DNA from: Cryphonectria parasitica EP155
Taxonomy: Eukaryota; Ascomycota; Sordariomycetes; Diaporthales; Cryphonectriaceae
Assembly: GCF_011745365.1 (NCBI RefSeq)
Contig: NW_024468913.1
Span: 2,170,001 to 2,234,000 of the forward strand
Direction: 5' to 3'
DNA: 64,000 nt
Shown here piece by piece: positions 23,468-36,049 of this stretch. Under the pieces are notes generated by a model. That model ran no database searches and was not told where the DNA came from. It saw nothing but the letters and a program-made list of their open reading frames with translations. Made by a program: the position numbers and the translations under genes. Positions within the stretch are counted from its first letter, which is position 1; the number at the start of each line of letters is the position of its first letter.

Positions 23468-24279
23468 GGTCGTGGGGTTTCGGAGATTGTAAGTTTTTTT
23501 CTTGGTTGTATGAGATTCAAAGCTTCGCATAAACAAGTTGGATCAAAATAGAGCAAAGTATCTATCCGGAAGGTCCGAGTGACACAGTGATGAGGGGCCG
23601 TCTGCCTGGTCACTGAAATCATCAAGATTTTGTCTTGTCGACAATATGCGCTGATCAGGAACCAACAGGGCGTTCTACAAAAGTTGCCTGCAGGGATTTA
23701 CTATGACAGACATGGCTTTGGGGGTCCGGACCCCTGATGTCTTACCTAAGCCACTGACTCTGTCTGCATGTGCCGTTCGTAGAGTGGTGCCATGTCTAGA
23801 TGCATAGCCATGTCAGCAGGGTCAACCGGCTGTAGCCGACTTAGGGCCAGGCCTAATCCTTACGCTGTAACGCCACAAGTAAAAGAACGGAGGAAGACAA
23901 GAGTGCCTCTGACCAGGAAATGCCTTCAAAGCCACGGGGCATGTTTCTTATATGGATGCTGGAACCTGTATGCTCCAGAAAACACCCAAGCTGCAAAAGA
24001 TCTTCTCTTTCTTTCATATGACCTGATATGAACCTTTTATCTTATCACTTTCCTAGGTTTGTTGAAGCGTCAGTTAGTCCGGTCTTGCAAGGTCACTGAC
24101 CCTAGTAATCAGAGCCTCGTTCCGACTTATCAAAGTTCCGCTCTTCCGGACTTCCGCCTCATCACCACGAGATCCTAAATCGGACTTCCTTCCCATATTA
24201 ATTGATTCAAGGAAAGAGCAAATCTTCATCTCTCTTCTAGAGCAATGATCTTTTCATGAACCACTAAGTAATAATAATC
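23468..24279. other. Divergent promoter region, MAP1 and KMO
   Basis: About 0.8 kb between divergent starts with no supportable gene. It must contain both promoters; I see no convincing TATA box for either. Confidence 0.55.
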
Positions 24280-25921
24280 ATGTCTTCGAGTACAAAAGTT
24301 GTCGTCGTCGGCGCTGGCCCAGTTGGGTCCTTGGCCGCTCTTTATGCTGCTCAAAGAGGTCATGACGTTGAGATTTACGAACTGCGAAATGGTACGTCGT
24401 CGTTGCTCAGCACCTGAACCACTCTCTTCATGGATATGTCTCAGGAGATTGTCCTTTACAATGGGGCTCTAACGAACACCCTACAGATCTGAGAGACCCT
24501 TCCACTGTTCCGCTCAATTTCACAAAGTCCATCAACCTGGCTCTCTCAGTACGAGGCATAACCGCTATGGAGCATGCCGAGCCAAACACGCCAGAGGGAG
24601 AGCGCAAGCTGCTTGATTATGTCCTGGCGGCCACAATACCCATGAGGGGGCGCATGATCCACGGCAGGAAAGCGGATGGAGATCTATATGAGGAGTCACA
24701 GGACTACGACGTCCATGGCCGAGTGAGTGCTCCTTAGTAAGGCATGCTCGAGGATTCCCTGCTGATTGGCACCACCAGACGATATTCGCCGTCGACCGGG
24801 GCGGGCTGAACAAACGCCTTCTTGATGTTCTCGAGGCCATGCCCAACGTCAAGTTGTTCTTCAACCACAAGCTCACGGGTGCCGATTTCCGCAGGCGCAA
24901 GGCCTGGTTTGAGAAGCGCAACGGGACAAGATCCGACGGCAGGCCCCAGGAAATCGAGATTGACTTTGACCTCATGCTCGGCGCGGACGGCGCCCACTCT
25001 GCGGTGCGCTACCACATGATGAAGTACACGCGTATGGACTATGAGCAGCGATACATCGACACACTGTGGTGCGAATTCCAGATCCAGCCCAAGGAGGGCC
25101 ACCAAAACGTAGACCCCATGAGTCAGTTCAAGATCTCGCCCAACCACCTACACATCTGGCCCGGCAAGGAGTTCATGTTCATCGCCATCCCGAGCGAGGA
25201 CGGTACCTTTACATGCACGCTGTTCGCCCCAGGCCAGCAGTACGCCTACCTGGAGAGCAACCCGACCAATATTCCATCCTTCTTCGACCAGCACTTCCCG
25301 GGGGTCACGGCCCTCATCCCGCCCGAGGAGCTGATCGCGTCCTTCGAGGGGAACCCACACCTGCCCCTTATTACGATCAAGTGCAAGCCACACCACTTCT
25401 CCTCCTCCGTCGTGCTCCTCGGCGACGCAGCACACGCCATGGTGCCCTTCTATGGCCAAGGCATGAACGCAGGGCTGGAAGACGTCCGCACCCTGTTCAC
25501 CTTCCTCGACAGGTTTCCCGCCACAGACTGGGCCAAGGCACTGGACGAGTATACCGCCCACCGCGTGCCGGATGCGCACAGCATCAACGACCTCGCCTTA
25601 CAAAACTACACCGAGATGCGCGCCAGCGTCCTGTCCCCCGCCTACAGGCTGCGAAAGTTCCTCGAGGAGAGCTTAAGCAAGTACCTGCCCAGCCTGGGCT
25701 GGCAGACGAAATACAGCCGCGTGTCCTTCAGCAATGAGCGTTACTCTGAGGTCATCGCACGGAGCGAACATCAGGGCAAGATGCTGATGAGGACATTCTT
25801 TGGCGCGGTGGGACTGCCGGCCTTGGTGGGCGCCGCTGTGGTTTGGGTTAGGTACCGGAAGGTGGCTGAGACGGGTCTGAGCGCTATATTTGAAGCCGTG
25901 GCTGGCCCTTTTCGACGGTGA
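24280..25921 (+). CDS. BNA4: Kynurenine 3-monooxygenase
   Basis: Flavoprotein of the outer mitochondrial membrane that hydroxylates L-kynurenine with NADPH and O2 in the tryptophan-to-NAD pathway. Three exons, 24280-24391, 24487-24722 and 24779-25921, give 496 residues with consistent phases. The N-terminus has the FAD dinucleotide fold [15 protein letters not shown]. The central FAD-ribityl motif [21 protein letters not shown] is complete, preceded by [14 protein letters not shown] family sequence ([14 protein letters not shown]) and [14 protein letters not shown] hydrophobic segment near the C-terminus ([16 protein letters not shown]) fits the membrane anchor known in this family. Length and all motifs match, so it should be functional. 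Confidence 0.95.
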
Positions 25922-26047
25922 GAAGAAGCTAGACCAAAGCGAGGCGACGCATGTGTGCACAGTACCTTCGAGTGAGACTCGACGCCTTCAGGCTGTCCAA
26001 AAAAAATTTAAAGTGTTTGTATTCTCAAACCCTCGTGTCTATCCTTC

Positions 26048-26446
26048 TCAGACGTCCACCAGTGCAGGCACCGTCTCCCCGTGACTTCTATCTAGTAATG
26101 CCCGTCTTCTCCTGTCCGCCGGATTCCGCTGCGAGACCTTACAACACAGCCTCACTGTCGCATATAAAATGACTCCCGTCACGCAACCCACGACGAAGCC
26201 CGCTCCCAATTGCACCGTCATCGGCTGCTCGCCAAGGAGACTGGTTGAATTTGAGCTCGCAGTAGTAGTGCCGTTGTTGTTCTCGTCGCCATTGCCCTTG
26301 GGGCTTGTCGTTGGGATCCCAGAGCTCATGCCTCCGTTCCCGTCTTGGTCCGTATTGTGGTCTGCTAAGACAGTGGTGAGGAAGCTGGAGAGAGCGATGA
26401 GGAGGTATAGAACGAAGAAGCGGTTGAGGGTGTGTATTGAAGGCAT
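26048..26446 (-). CDS. Small single-pass membrane protein, unknown
   Basis: Unrecognised, 132 residues, one exon. The ATG at 26446 is the first in this frame; the frame is open a little further upstream only with a non-ATG codon. Residues 1-28 form a signal peptide (FFVLYLLIALSSFLTTVLA). A Ser/Thr/Asn-rich extracellular segment with probable N-glycosylation sites follows, then a membrane helix (GAGFVVGCVTGVILYATV) and a short basic tail (CKVSQRNPADRRRRALL). This is a type-I topology, perhaps a plasma-membrane or wall-sensor-like stub. It is convergent with the kynurenine monooxygenase gene, their stops 126 bases apart. Confidence 0.6.
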   Translation of the reverse strand: MPSIHTLNRFFVLYLLIALSSFLTTVLADHNTDQDGNGGMSSGIPTTSPKGNGDENNNGTTTASSNSTSLLGEQPMTVQLGAGFVVGCVTGVILYATVRLCCKVSQRNPADRRRRALLDRSHGETVPALVDV

Positions 26447-29400
26447 CGTGGCAAGCCTGTCAGTTAGCGCCGCCACTCTATCACTCGCAGCGGATTGAGG
26501 CGCTTGATACTCTCGAGATGGTTGGGGAGGTGAGGAATCTTGAAGACTATTCGAGTGTAATCTAGGTGGCGTCGCTGCTTTTTTCGTAGCACAAAAATTT
26601 GTTCAAAACCACAAAGAGATGAAGAAACTTCACTCCCATAGCCGTACTGCTGCTGATATCCCTCTTTCAAGGCTCGATTCGTTTCTCACGGGGACGGTCT
26701 TCCTGGTGCTGGTGGTTGAGATACCAAGGTTCGTAGTGTAGGTGTTTGAGCTGCTCTGAGCGACTGGTTGCCTTCTGGACAACGTAATACCGTGGCGTTT
26801 CTGCGCCGCGTATTTTGAGGCTTGTCGAACTGACGATGTTGCACCTTTGTATAAAAGGCTCCCAAATTCGTTTCGATCAAATTGCTAAGTCTCCCCAGTT
26901 TCGATGCTCGTTGGACAAAAGAAGTTTCTCTGTGAATGTAGAGAATCCGACAGAGTCCTTTTGCGTTTGGGCCCTCTTTGAACCAGAAGATCTGAAGGAA
27001 ATAAGTAGAAGAAGGAAGAAGAAGAAGACAAAAGGTCTGGCGGCTAGAAGCAAGCTTCAGCGGTGGCACCTCCGCCAAACCTCGCGAATCTGTGCCACGC
27101 GATCGACAGTCCCCGATGGGCTGGGGAGACGGCCTGAGTCTAGTGTAGGTTCATTCGTGCTCGCGCTCGCAGGCCGGGTGTGACCTCTAGAAAAACACAA
27201 GAGGGAAAAATAGAAAAAAGTAGATTGCCAACAAATCGCAGGCCTGGGCCATTCGCACCAGAGATAAAGGGCGAAGTGTGGGATACTTGAGTTGTCGTGG
27301 TTCAGTCGCGGCTCCTACGCCAGGCAATCTGAGATCGCCCCCACGCCGTGAAGATAGGCGTCAAGAAAGTTCTGTCAAAGTAAAAGGAAGAAAAAAAATA
27401 AAGGGGAGGGCGGAGGGGGAAGTGGAGAGGAAGAGCCTTGCACTCGTGGTGCTCAGCTTATAGGACCTCGTCGTGACTCTAACAAGTCTTTCCGCAGTTC
27501 GAGGCTGTTGCTGCACGAACGTCGCACGAGTGTGGCACTCCAACTAAAGAGACTGGTCCCAAGAGAATGGTCAGAGCAGGCATCAACTATTAGGCATTAA
27601 TTACTTTATGTAGGCTTGTCAGGCGAACCTGCGAAGGTGTGTACGGCTGACAAGTGATAAAATGCTTACTGTATGCCTGAAAACGCAATTATAGGCAAAC
27701 AGAGAAAAAGGCAGCTATCAGTGGATCCGCAGCCGTATTGAATGCATAGCGCATGTAAGATGGGCGTTGAACATGCCGACTTGACTCATCATGCCGTCTG
27801 ACGGTCACATTAGAGTTACACAAGCTTATGTTGGGCTAAAGAAACGCTTCCGAGGGTCTTCGTCTTGTGTCAGCTCGTTGCTTAGAGACGGAATCGCATT
27901 GAGAAAACAGGGTGGTCCATGTGATACAGCTTTTATGATGTCTGGTTCACGCTAAGTTGTCGCTGACTGATTTATCACCAACGTAAATGATAAGAGAACT
28001 GGGATACATTTGTACTCTTTCTGGACCCATCTGCCTCACAACTTTCTCGTTCTCAAGCAGGAGGGAAGCAAAATGGAAGAAGAGAGAGGGAGAGAAAGAA
28101 AGAGAAAAAAAAAGAGGCTCTGATCCAGCAATATCAACAACGAAATTATTCTACCTCACATGAGCTTCATAGTTGTACATCAATTACGTTGACAAACAGT
28201 AGACGAATTTAATAACCTATCGTAAGGACATTGGAATAACTTTGGATCCCATGAATATTCTGGCTGACATTTCTCATTCTGAACAACAATTTGCTCATTT
28301 TCATATCCAATGACAAGTTGTCATTGTCTCAGGACAGGGCATGGGTGCAAGAAGCTCATGGTTTAGGGTAATTACAGCATGAGGAAGTTGGGAAACATCA
28401 CATGGCCACTCATGCGTTGTAGCTTGTAGAAATGATTCGAGCATGAACTCCTGTTCAAACTTGATTGTACACAGAAATCAGGTAGATTCGTATCCTCACA
28501 CAGTTGGTTGCTTGATATGGTCCCATTAATGAATGAGTTCTTCGGAATCATCCGAGCTTATATATATGCGATGGATACCGAGAAGACAAGCCAATGAGCA
28601 TGATCAAACCAGATTCGCTGCTGGGAGGGTGACTCAAACATTGTGGACGCCAACGAATCCCAATTAATCCAGACCTAGTGTATCTATTGAATACTTATGC
28701 ACGCCACATAAGGCTGTACAAGGGTCGCATCCTTGGTGAGTGTGGACGCTGGGAGAGAAAGATAGTCTGGAATTGGAGTGCACACAGTAGAAGCTCGGTC
28801 TGTCGAAAAAGTAATTGCATTTTGTGGCCCAGGTCATGAGTCGTTCCAAGCCTATAAAAGGTGTGAAGAATATGGAGAAAGTGACCAATTTACTCTTGAG
28901 ATGGCAGATCATATGAAAGGTCAGCAGAGATTCAAGGCGTTGAGGTCATGATTTATGGTCTATATGCAGGTGTACGATATCTAAGACACACTTCGAGCAT
29001 TTTAGCGTAACCAGGACGTCGGGTTCAGTGCTAAGTATTTCATCGCCGATTCATAGATGCAAACGTTCTGACCGCTATCAAGTAGAGCCTGCTAGCCTCC
29101 ATCCCATCTTCGACTCAGATCTCGCTCCAGGCCCCCATCCCGCCACATCACCCGAGTGTCGCACATCATCCGAGTGGGACATCCGGTTGTGCCTGCTTTT
29201 GCTCGTATGAATCGCCTTCGCTCTGGAGTAAACCATATTGTCCCCACGGCATTCAATTTTGGTCCCCTAGCAAATCCTGGGGATGCGGGGAACCCTGTGA
29301 TGTTATGGGCCTCGGTGCCTGGGCATTTAAGCCCCGTGGGTTTTCTCTCTCCTTCGCCAGGGTTAAAAGCCTAAGAGACTTCCCGGAATATGAGACTTTG

Positions 29401-29996
29401 GTGTGAGCATAGTGTGGCATCTCGTGGATGCCAAGCTGAGACCCGACTAATATAGTACGTTAGTAGTACTTCGATAGGGGGCATACAGGGAACCAGTAAG
29501 TTTCTGAAAACAGCATGGTTGGGGAAGCCAAGAACATCTAATGGCTTGTCACACGGACTGACCATTGTGAACCTAGCTCGCCATGGCAACGCACCTTATA
29601 TTCGAAATAAGTCTTCTAGGGAGCGGGCACAGGTGGGTGCAGCATCCGAGATCTGGTACCGGTCTATGCACGAAGGCGGGAACGACGTCCATCTGCAGTG
29701 GATGTCTGTCGGAAGGTTCTCAGCCCCCCTCTTAAATGCCGTATTTTACAAAAGGCCTGAGAGCTCCTCATTCTTTTCTCCCTCTGAATCTTGTACTCGA
29801 TTCTCCATACTCTAACTTACTCAGGCGGGATAATCAACCTCAGCTGTGACACCGGTGCCATATCAGGTTCCGCTGCGCGACACTGGGCAAGTGGCACTTT
29901 GATCTGTGTCATTTTCCTGGAACATTTTGACCTACTGTATCTTTCTGTTGTGAAAAGACAATATTTGGCACATCAAATACCACCCACTCACGCAGC
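26447..29996. other. Long gene-poor stretch (3.5 kb)
   Basis: No frame longer than about 140 codons and none with family resemblance. It includes the promoter of the small membrane protein gene and, at its right end, the promoter of the ACS transporter. Near 29276-29296 a GGGGATGCGGGGAA block holds a GCGGGG site of the CreA/Mig1 type, and near 29150-29182 two CCGAGTG half-sites lie about 20 bases apart. No repeat family or transposon remnant was recognised. Confidence 0.5.
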
Positions 29997-31786
29997 ATGG
30001 CCTCTGAGAAGGACGAGGGTGTCAGCTACGTGCATCAGGACACGGGCACTGGACTGCATACCGCAGCTGAACGGGGACAATTTGCGACAGACAAGTAAGC
30101 TGGATATCATTATCTGCTATAACTCCCAGGCGGCTTGTACTTTTTACTCATGCTGTTCTTTAGATATGGACACTCCCTCGTGCATTTCGACCCAAAGGTT
30201 GAGTCCAAGCTGAGACTCAAGATCGACTTCATGATCGTGCCTACTGTGTCTATATTATATCTGTTCTGTTTCATCGATCGTGCCAATATTGGTGAGCTCA
30301 CCTTTATACTCTTATAAAGAAAAAGCGCGGCAAGGAATCATTAACACACATCTAGGCAATGCGCGGCTGGCGGGACTCGAGAAAGACCTCGGACTAGTAA
30401 AGAACGATTACAACGCGCTCTTATCTATATTCTACATCAGCTACATTCTCTGCGAGATCCCCTCAAACATCGTATGCAAATGGATCGGGCCGGGCTGGTA
30501 TCTGCCGTCGATGGCGCTCGGCTTCGGCATCTCGTCGCTGGGCACCGCCTTTGTGAAGAACCAGGCGCAGGCATCCGGCGTGCGGTTCGTCCTTGGGGTT
30601 TTCGAGGCTGGCATGATGCCGGGTATTGCGTACTATCTATCAAGATGGTATCGTCGCAGCGAGCTGGCTTTTCGCCTCTCGCTGTACATCGTGATGGCAC
30701 CGCTAGCTGGCGCCTTTGGTGGCTTGCTGGCCTCGGCTATCTTGAGACTGCCTCACTTTGGCGGCCTGCACACGTGGAGGATGATATTCGGTGAGAACTC
30801 AAATGAATTATCGAATACTTGCAGACACGGTGCTAATGTAATTGTCACGCAGCAATCGAGGGGATTATCACTATAGGCTTGTCTCTCATCTCGTTTTGTA
30901 AGCCACACCAGGCCACTCTTATTATAAAGCCTTACCTGGACTTGTCAGTAGACTGACAAATTATTCCTGACCAGTCACCCTCACGGACCGACCCGAAACA
31001 GCACGCTGGCTCAACCAGGAGGAAAAAGACCTCGCCATCGCCCGCGTCAAGTCCGAGCGCGTCGGCCAGACCCGTGTCCTCGACTCGATGGACAAGAAGA
31101 AGCTCCTGCGGGGCATCCTCAACCCCATCACCCTCTCGACCGCCTTCGTCTTCCTGCTCAACAACGTGACGGTCCAGGGCCTGGCCTTCTTTGCGCCCAC
31201 CATCGTCAAGACCATCTACCCGCACGCCTCGACCGTCACGCAGCAGCTCTACACGGTGCCGCCTTATGTCGTGGGCGCCTTCTTCACCGTTCTGGTTCCT
31301 CTTCTCAGCTGGAGATTCGACAGGCGGCAGGTATTTATGATTTGTTCTGGGCCGCTCGTGATGGCCGGGTACATCATGTTCCTGGCCAGCGAGAACCTGC
31401 ATGTTCGTTACGGCGCGACGTTCCTGATCACGTCGGGCGCCTTCATGCTCGGTGCCCTTACGAATGCCCAGGTCAGCGCCAACGTTGTCAGTGACACGGC
31501 AAGGAGCAGTGCGATTGGCACCAACGTGATGGTGGGTAACATCGGAGGACTGATTTCGACCTGGAGCTTCCTGAGCTGGGACGGGCCCGACTACCATATT
31601 GGCAACGGCCTGAACCTCGCCACGTCCTCTTCTGTTCTGATTATTACCACTTTGACCCTCATCTGGATGAAGAGGGACAACAAGAAGCGGGATAATAGGA
31701 GTATTGAAGAAGAGCTGGCTGGTCTTTCGCCGGAAGAGGCTTCGGATCTGGACTGGAAGCATCCTGCTTTTAGGTGGCGGCCATAA
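29997..31786 (+). CDS. MFS transporter, allantoate/nicotinate permease (ACS) family
   Basis: Plasma-membrane anion:cation symporter of the Dal5/Tna1 group, which moves small carboxylates such as allantoate, nicotinate or pantothenate. Five exons: 29997-30094, 30164-30291, 30356-30790, 30853-30897 and 30975-31786; the product is 505 residues. Family hallmarks are KLRLKIDFMIVPTVSILYLF, then FIDRANIGNARLAGLEKDLG across a junction, YILCEIPSNIV, and RFVLGVFEAGMMPGIAYYLS in helix 4. Twelve hydrophobic helices can be counted; a central loop (TDRPETARWLNQEEKDLA) separates the halves. The 45-nt fourth exon is small but keeps phase. Substrate cannot be decided from sequence. Confidence 0.92.
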
Positions 31787-32134
31787 GGTCTAGTATGAGG
31801 CCTCGTCAGGGATTCCAGAGAGGTTTCCTACTGAGAAACGATCAACGATTGTATTACTCCTACTCGATTCATACGTGTAGACTTTTGTGTCAGGAGTTTT
31901 GGTGGATAAAGCCAGATTATTACCTCGAGGTCACTTTGAATGATAATGCAGAATTATGAAGTTTCGTCTGACTTGCAAGCAAAAGCCTTTTGGAAAGGAT
32001 GATCAGTTGTTGTATCATAAATATAGATACTTTATATCCATCATTGAACCAACTGAGAAACCCGATGCCCCTCAATCTTCAAGGGTACATCCATTCTGTT
32101 TTCTCCTTTACAATAATAATAATCTGTGGTCCAC
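31787..32134. other. Short intergenic region between convergent genes
   Basis: About 350 AT-rich bases between the stops of two convergent genes. Nothing coding is visible; presumably the two terminators. Confidence 0.6.
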
Positions 32135-32682
32135 CTATTTGTTGCCCAAGACACTCGACCCAGTCTGCTCGTCATGAAGCTGGTGCGACGTCTTGGTCCC
32201 CTCTCGATGCTTCACCTTGGCCAACGACCCTCCCGTATTCGAATTCGGCCCGCCTATGACTGTGTCATTATCGATCTGGTGCTGCGCAATCTGTCTCGGT
32301 GCTGCAAAGGTACTGAAGATGGCGACGCAGCCCACGCCCAGCGCGATGATCATGGCAGCCTGGCCACCAAGACTCCTGTTTATGGTCTCGTCAGCGACAA
32401 AATCCGGGGGGAGTGAGAAGGGAATGAAGAGCCAATGTTTCTTTTCGAATATGCTCACCTGTTTGTTCTCTTCCTGTGCTCTGGGTTGGGCGCCTCTTGG
32501 CCGCCGGGTCCGCCGAGGTCATCATCCTTCTTGTCGTGGGGTGGAATTGCGTAGCCTGCTCGCTGTTGCACAGTGGTGGTGGGCGCTGATGGTACTAACC
32601 AGGGGCAGCTAGGCCTCAGTGTAGTTGATGTACAGCGCCCAAGACCCGCTGTACGAACCAGGGCCGTTCTCGTGGTAAACAT
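32135..32682 (-). CDS. Small mitochondrial-type membrane protein, unknown
   Basis: Not recognised. Two exons, 32682-32459 and 32375-32135 (GTGAGC donor, CAG acceptor, phase kept), give 154 residues. The N-terminus (MFTTRTALVRTAGLGRCTST) lacks acidic residues and is rich in Arg, Thr and Ser, typical of a mitochondrial presequence. Residues 35-75 are hydrophilic and Asp/Gly/Pro-rich. One membrane helix (AAMIIALGVGCVAIFSTFAA) follows. The C-terminal tail is polar. A mitochondrial inner-membrane location is inferred. A small subunit or assembly factor is possible, but no family match is claimed. Confidence 0.6.
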
Positions 32683-34482
32683 ATTGGAAAATTGGAAATG
32701 TCAAAGGTTGAAGCTGGTTTTCGTCGTACAAAGTATTTTGGTAAGGTTGACTGCAAGTGATGAGGCATCAAAGAAAATAAAAGGGAGCTCTCCAAATGGA
32801 AATTTTGACGTTGTATCTGGCTAAAGCGATTACATCACAACTCAGTGCTGGTCATTCAAGGGGGTTTTGGTTATGATGCGTCGACATTGCTCAATCTTCA
32901 GCACTAGTGGCGCTACGAAGACTGGCATTCCCAAACCGTTGTTTCTTCGCCCTGACATCCCAGCTGAGAGATGCCGTACAGGTATTATCCCACTATCCAT
33001 GTAAAAAGACTGTCTCAGTTCTTGGATGTCACATGTATGTCTAATAAGTTAGCAGATATCTGCTAACATTGAGCCGTTGGTTGTAATTCCTCGTTAACAT
33101 GAAATGTAGGTGACGCTTTGCGTGCCGAATGTACGTGCGACTTCACTTGCATACACGTATATAAACATAACAGAAGAAATCTAGGTAAGCATCTATAAAT
33201 GTGCTGACAGCCTAGTTATACGCAAGACCTGCAATATACACAACGCTGAGCACGCTGAAGTCCCTTGTGTTAGTCACAGGCGATCACGTGCTTATAGGAA
33301 CGAACTACAGGAATGATCTCACATGGAAGTGCAACAACCTGGAACCAACCCATGAATGCCTTTGCACAATATGTCTTTTGTTACATCCAAACCCTAGCCA
33401 AGACGGACGAGACAAATGTTTTTGTGGCCCCTCATTCTTTTTCTTTTTCTTTTTTTTTTAAAAAAAAAAAACAAAAAAAAAAAAAAAAACCTTCTGCGGA
33501 TAGCTACTATCGTCGATCCCGCCACGGACGGTGCATATGCACATTCTCCCGGCATCACATGGTGCGCCTCATGTCTCACAGAGTACTGAATATACATATA
33601 TCTCGGGTGAAACTATGTCCCAAGCAAGAACGCCAATTTCAATACGATGTGTAGATGCCAAAACCTTTTACGCAAGATATGATGAGGGTTTGAAGCAGCT
33701 TTAACACCGTGAAGAAGGCCGACCTCTCCTGCAGAATTAAGGGCGTAAGAGGCCTATAATGTCAGTATAGGGGTAAAATGTAGTTGGGAGTGACGACAGG
33801 ACTCATGGCAGTTACATAGTATTTCATTTGATTAGATACAGCTGCAGCACCTTGTGGAGTCATGCTCCACACCAAATGTCAAGCCGCTGAGCACTTTGAT
33901 TTCACAATAGTAGCGCCCTGTTACGCCTTGTGATTACCTATCTCGGCGTTTTGAAGTCAAGTTCGGGTCATACTCAATGCACTTCTCCAGTACTTGATTA
34001 CTATCTCTATTCTCAAATACCCGCTTTCCCTCCCTCCACACTCCCTTTTGCATTCCATTTAAGCTGTCAATAATGTATCGACTCACAAAACGAATAGGGA
34101 CCACCTGATAAATCTCGGGCATACATATATACTGCTTGTGAGCAGGTACACCACTCCACTGCTGGCCGGGCCGCGGCCGTATGTGGATCTTTCTCCGCTC
34201 CCCATTATTTTCGAAAAGTCGATCCGGCGTCGGCGTTGACTGATAATAGAATCGGGGCGGGTTGATTTGCTTTCAAATATCAATTTTCTTGCCTTCCAGC
34301 AGCGGTCTGCCAATTTTGAGTTTCTTATGCTCCCTCATCCGTCTCTTTCTCGCGCGCCAGAACGTTACTCGTTTCTTGCTCTCATAGACGAAACCCCAAG
34401 GGTCCAATAATTGCCGACAAGTCCAGGAAGTTTTACTGTGCGCCGATTACTCAACACTCAGCCGTTCTCTCCTCCTCCAACC
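32683..34482. other. Intergenic region
   Basis: About 1.8 kb between divergent genes with no supportable coding sequence. Contains the T-run/A-run palindrome listed separately and the promoter of the first DHA1 transporter. Confidence 0.55.
33436..33489. repeat. T-tract joined to A-tract (imperfect palindrome)
   Basis: A T-rich tract of about 24 bases, interrupted by two C, runs directly into an A-rich tract of about 30 bases interrupted by one C; the switch is at 33459/33460. Self-complementary, so it can form a long A/T hairpin. It may be a nucleosome-excluding element, two abutting poly(A) remnants, or a collapsed or mis-assembled homopolymer. Confidence 0.8.
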
Positions 34483-36049
34483 ATGGATGAGACCTCGCCG
34501 CTGCTCTCGGACGCAGCCACGGCGGTCCTAGTAGACGACAGGATTCCCAACAAAGACATTGTGGACTTCGACCCCGATGGCGACGCAGAAAACCCCATGG
34601 ACTGGCCGACGGCCTATAAATGGGGCATCGTCACCCTCCTGGCCGCCATGGCCTTCACCGTGACCTTTACGTGCATATCGGTCGTCCCCATCGCCAACAT
34701 CATCGTGGACGACCTCGAGGGAGGCGACTCGGACGGTTCCGGCTCCGGCTCGGCCGCCGTCCTGCTGGTGACCATCTGGGAACTCGGCGAGGCAGCCGGT
34801 CCGCTCTTCATCGCGCCTCTGTCGGAGCTGTATGGGCGGTACCCCGTCATCAACGCCGCCAACGCCCTGTTCATCGCCTTCACCGCGCTCACGGCCCTCA
34901 GCCCGAGCACAGACGTCATCATCGTGAGCCGCGCGCTGACCGGTCTCGCGGTGGCGTCCAACGTGCTGGCCCCGGCTATCGTGGGCGACATGTTCCCGTC
35001 GGAGCAGCGGGGCGCCGCCATGAGCCTCATCCAGCTGGCACCGCTCACTGGAGGTGCCATCGGGCCGGCCATTGCGGGCGCCATCTCGCAGACCGCCGGG
35101 TGGAGGGAGTGTGTCTGGATGGCGGTGGCGCTGGCGGTAGCGTGCGAGGTTGTGTTCCTGACGCTGTTCAGGGAGACGTACAAGATTCCCATCTTGCGGC
35201 GCAAGGCTGCCCGTCTGAGGAAGGAGACGGGCAATCTGGCGCTGAGGACTGTCTATGACTCCAGCGCGGCGGGGACGCACAGCTGGACGCTCATCTGGGA
35301 ATCGATTATGCGGCCTACTGTCGTGCTGAGGAGCAGCTTTGTGCTGCAGATTCTTTCCTTCTACGGATCGTTTCTCTTTAGCTATTTCTACATCATGTCG
35401 ACGACCTTGCCGGGCATTCTGCAGGATATCTACCACTTCACGCCAGCCGCGACTGGTGTGGCATTTATCACCTTCAGTAAGTCTCCATTTCCCCGTCGTC
35501 AAGCCGAGACCTCAAAAAGTTATCGTTTACTAATATTGGTGGAAAACTTTAGGCGTCGGGTCTGCCCTTGGCGTGGTTATCGTCAACACCTTGCTCGATA
35601 GAATCTACGTACGACTCCGCGACAGCCACAAGGGCATCGGGCAGCCAGAATACCGCCTCCCCCTCGTGATAGTGGGAAGCTTCCTGTTCCCCACCACCGT
35701 CCTCCTGTACGGCTGGTCGACCCAGCTGCGGCTGCCTGTCGTGGTCCTGCTCCTGACCGTGGCCATCATGGGCACATTTCTGATGCTCAGCTTCGTGCCC
35801 GTCATGGCCTACGTGGTGGATGCCTTTGGCGTCTACTCGGCGAGCTCGGTGACGGCCCTCATTGTCACGCGCTGCCTGATGGGTACCTTTTTGCCTCTGA
35901 CTGCTCAGCCTGCGGTTGATAGGCTTGGGTATGGCTGGGGAATGACTGTTTTTGCCGCTATCAGTGTGGCCACGATACCGATTCCGCTGCTTGTGTACAA
36001 GTACGGGTATAAGTGGCGACAGACTTCGAAATATACACGGGACGAGTGA
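34483..36049 (+). CDS. MFS multidrug transporter, DHA1 family (first of an inverted pair)
   Basis: Drug:H+ antiporter-type permease. Exons 34483-35476 and 35553-36049 (GTAAGT donor, TAG acceptor, phase kept) give 496 residues with 12 predicted helices. Typical features are NPMDWPTAYKWGIVTLLAAM at helix 1, WELGEAAGPLFIAPLSELYG with YGRYPV in the 2-3 loop, and the central-loop signature RRKAARLRKETGN. A non-ATG extension upstream in frame was not used; the ATG at 34483 sits in an AACCATGG context. The second DHA1 gene at 37924-39783 carries [12 protein letters not shown] at the same place, so the two are paralogues. Substrate unknown: toxin, drug or polyamine export is usual for the family. Confidence 0.9.

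Noticed and set aside
26447..29996. Degenerate transposon in the gene-poor stretch
   Set aside because: No terminal repeats, target duplication, transposase or reverse-transcriptase fragments, and no extreme AT-richness of the RIP type were seen.
30932..31762. 276-codon open frame on the minus strand
   Set aside because: Antisense to the last exon of the ACS transporter, whose membrane-protein motifs are clear.
34528..35502. 324-codon open frame on the minus strand
   Set aside because: Antisense to the first DHA1 gene; Arg/His/Asp-rich low-complexity translation typical of shadows of GC-rich coding exons.
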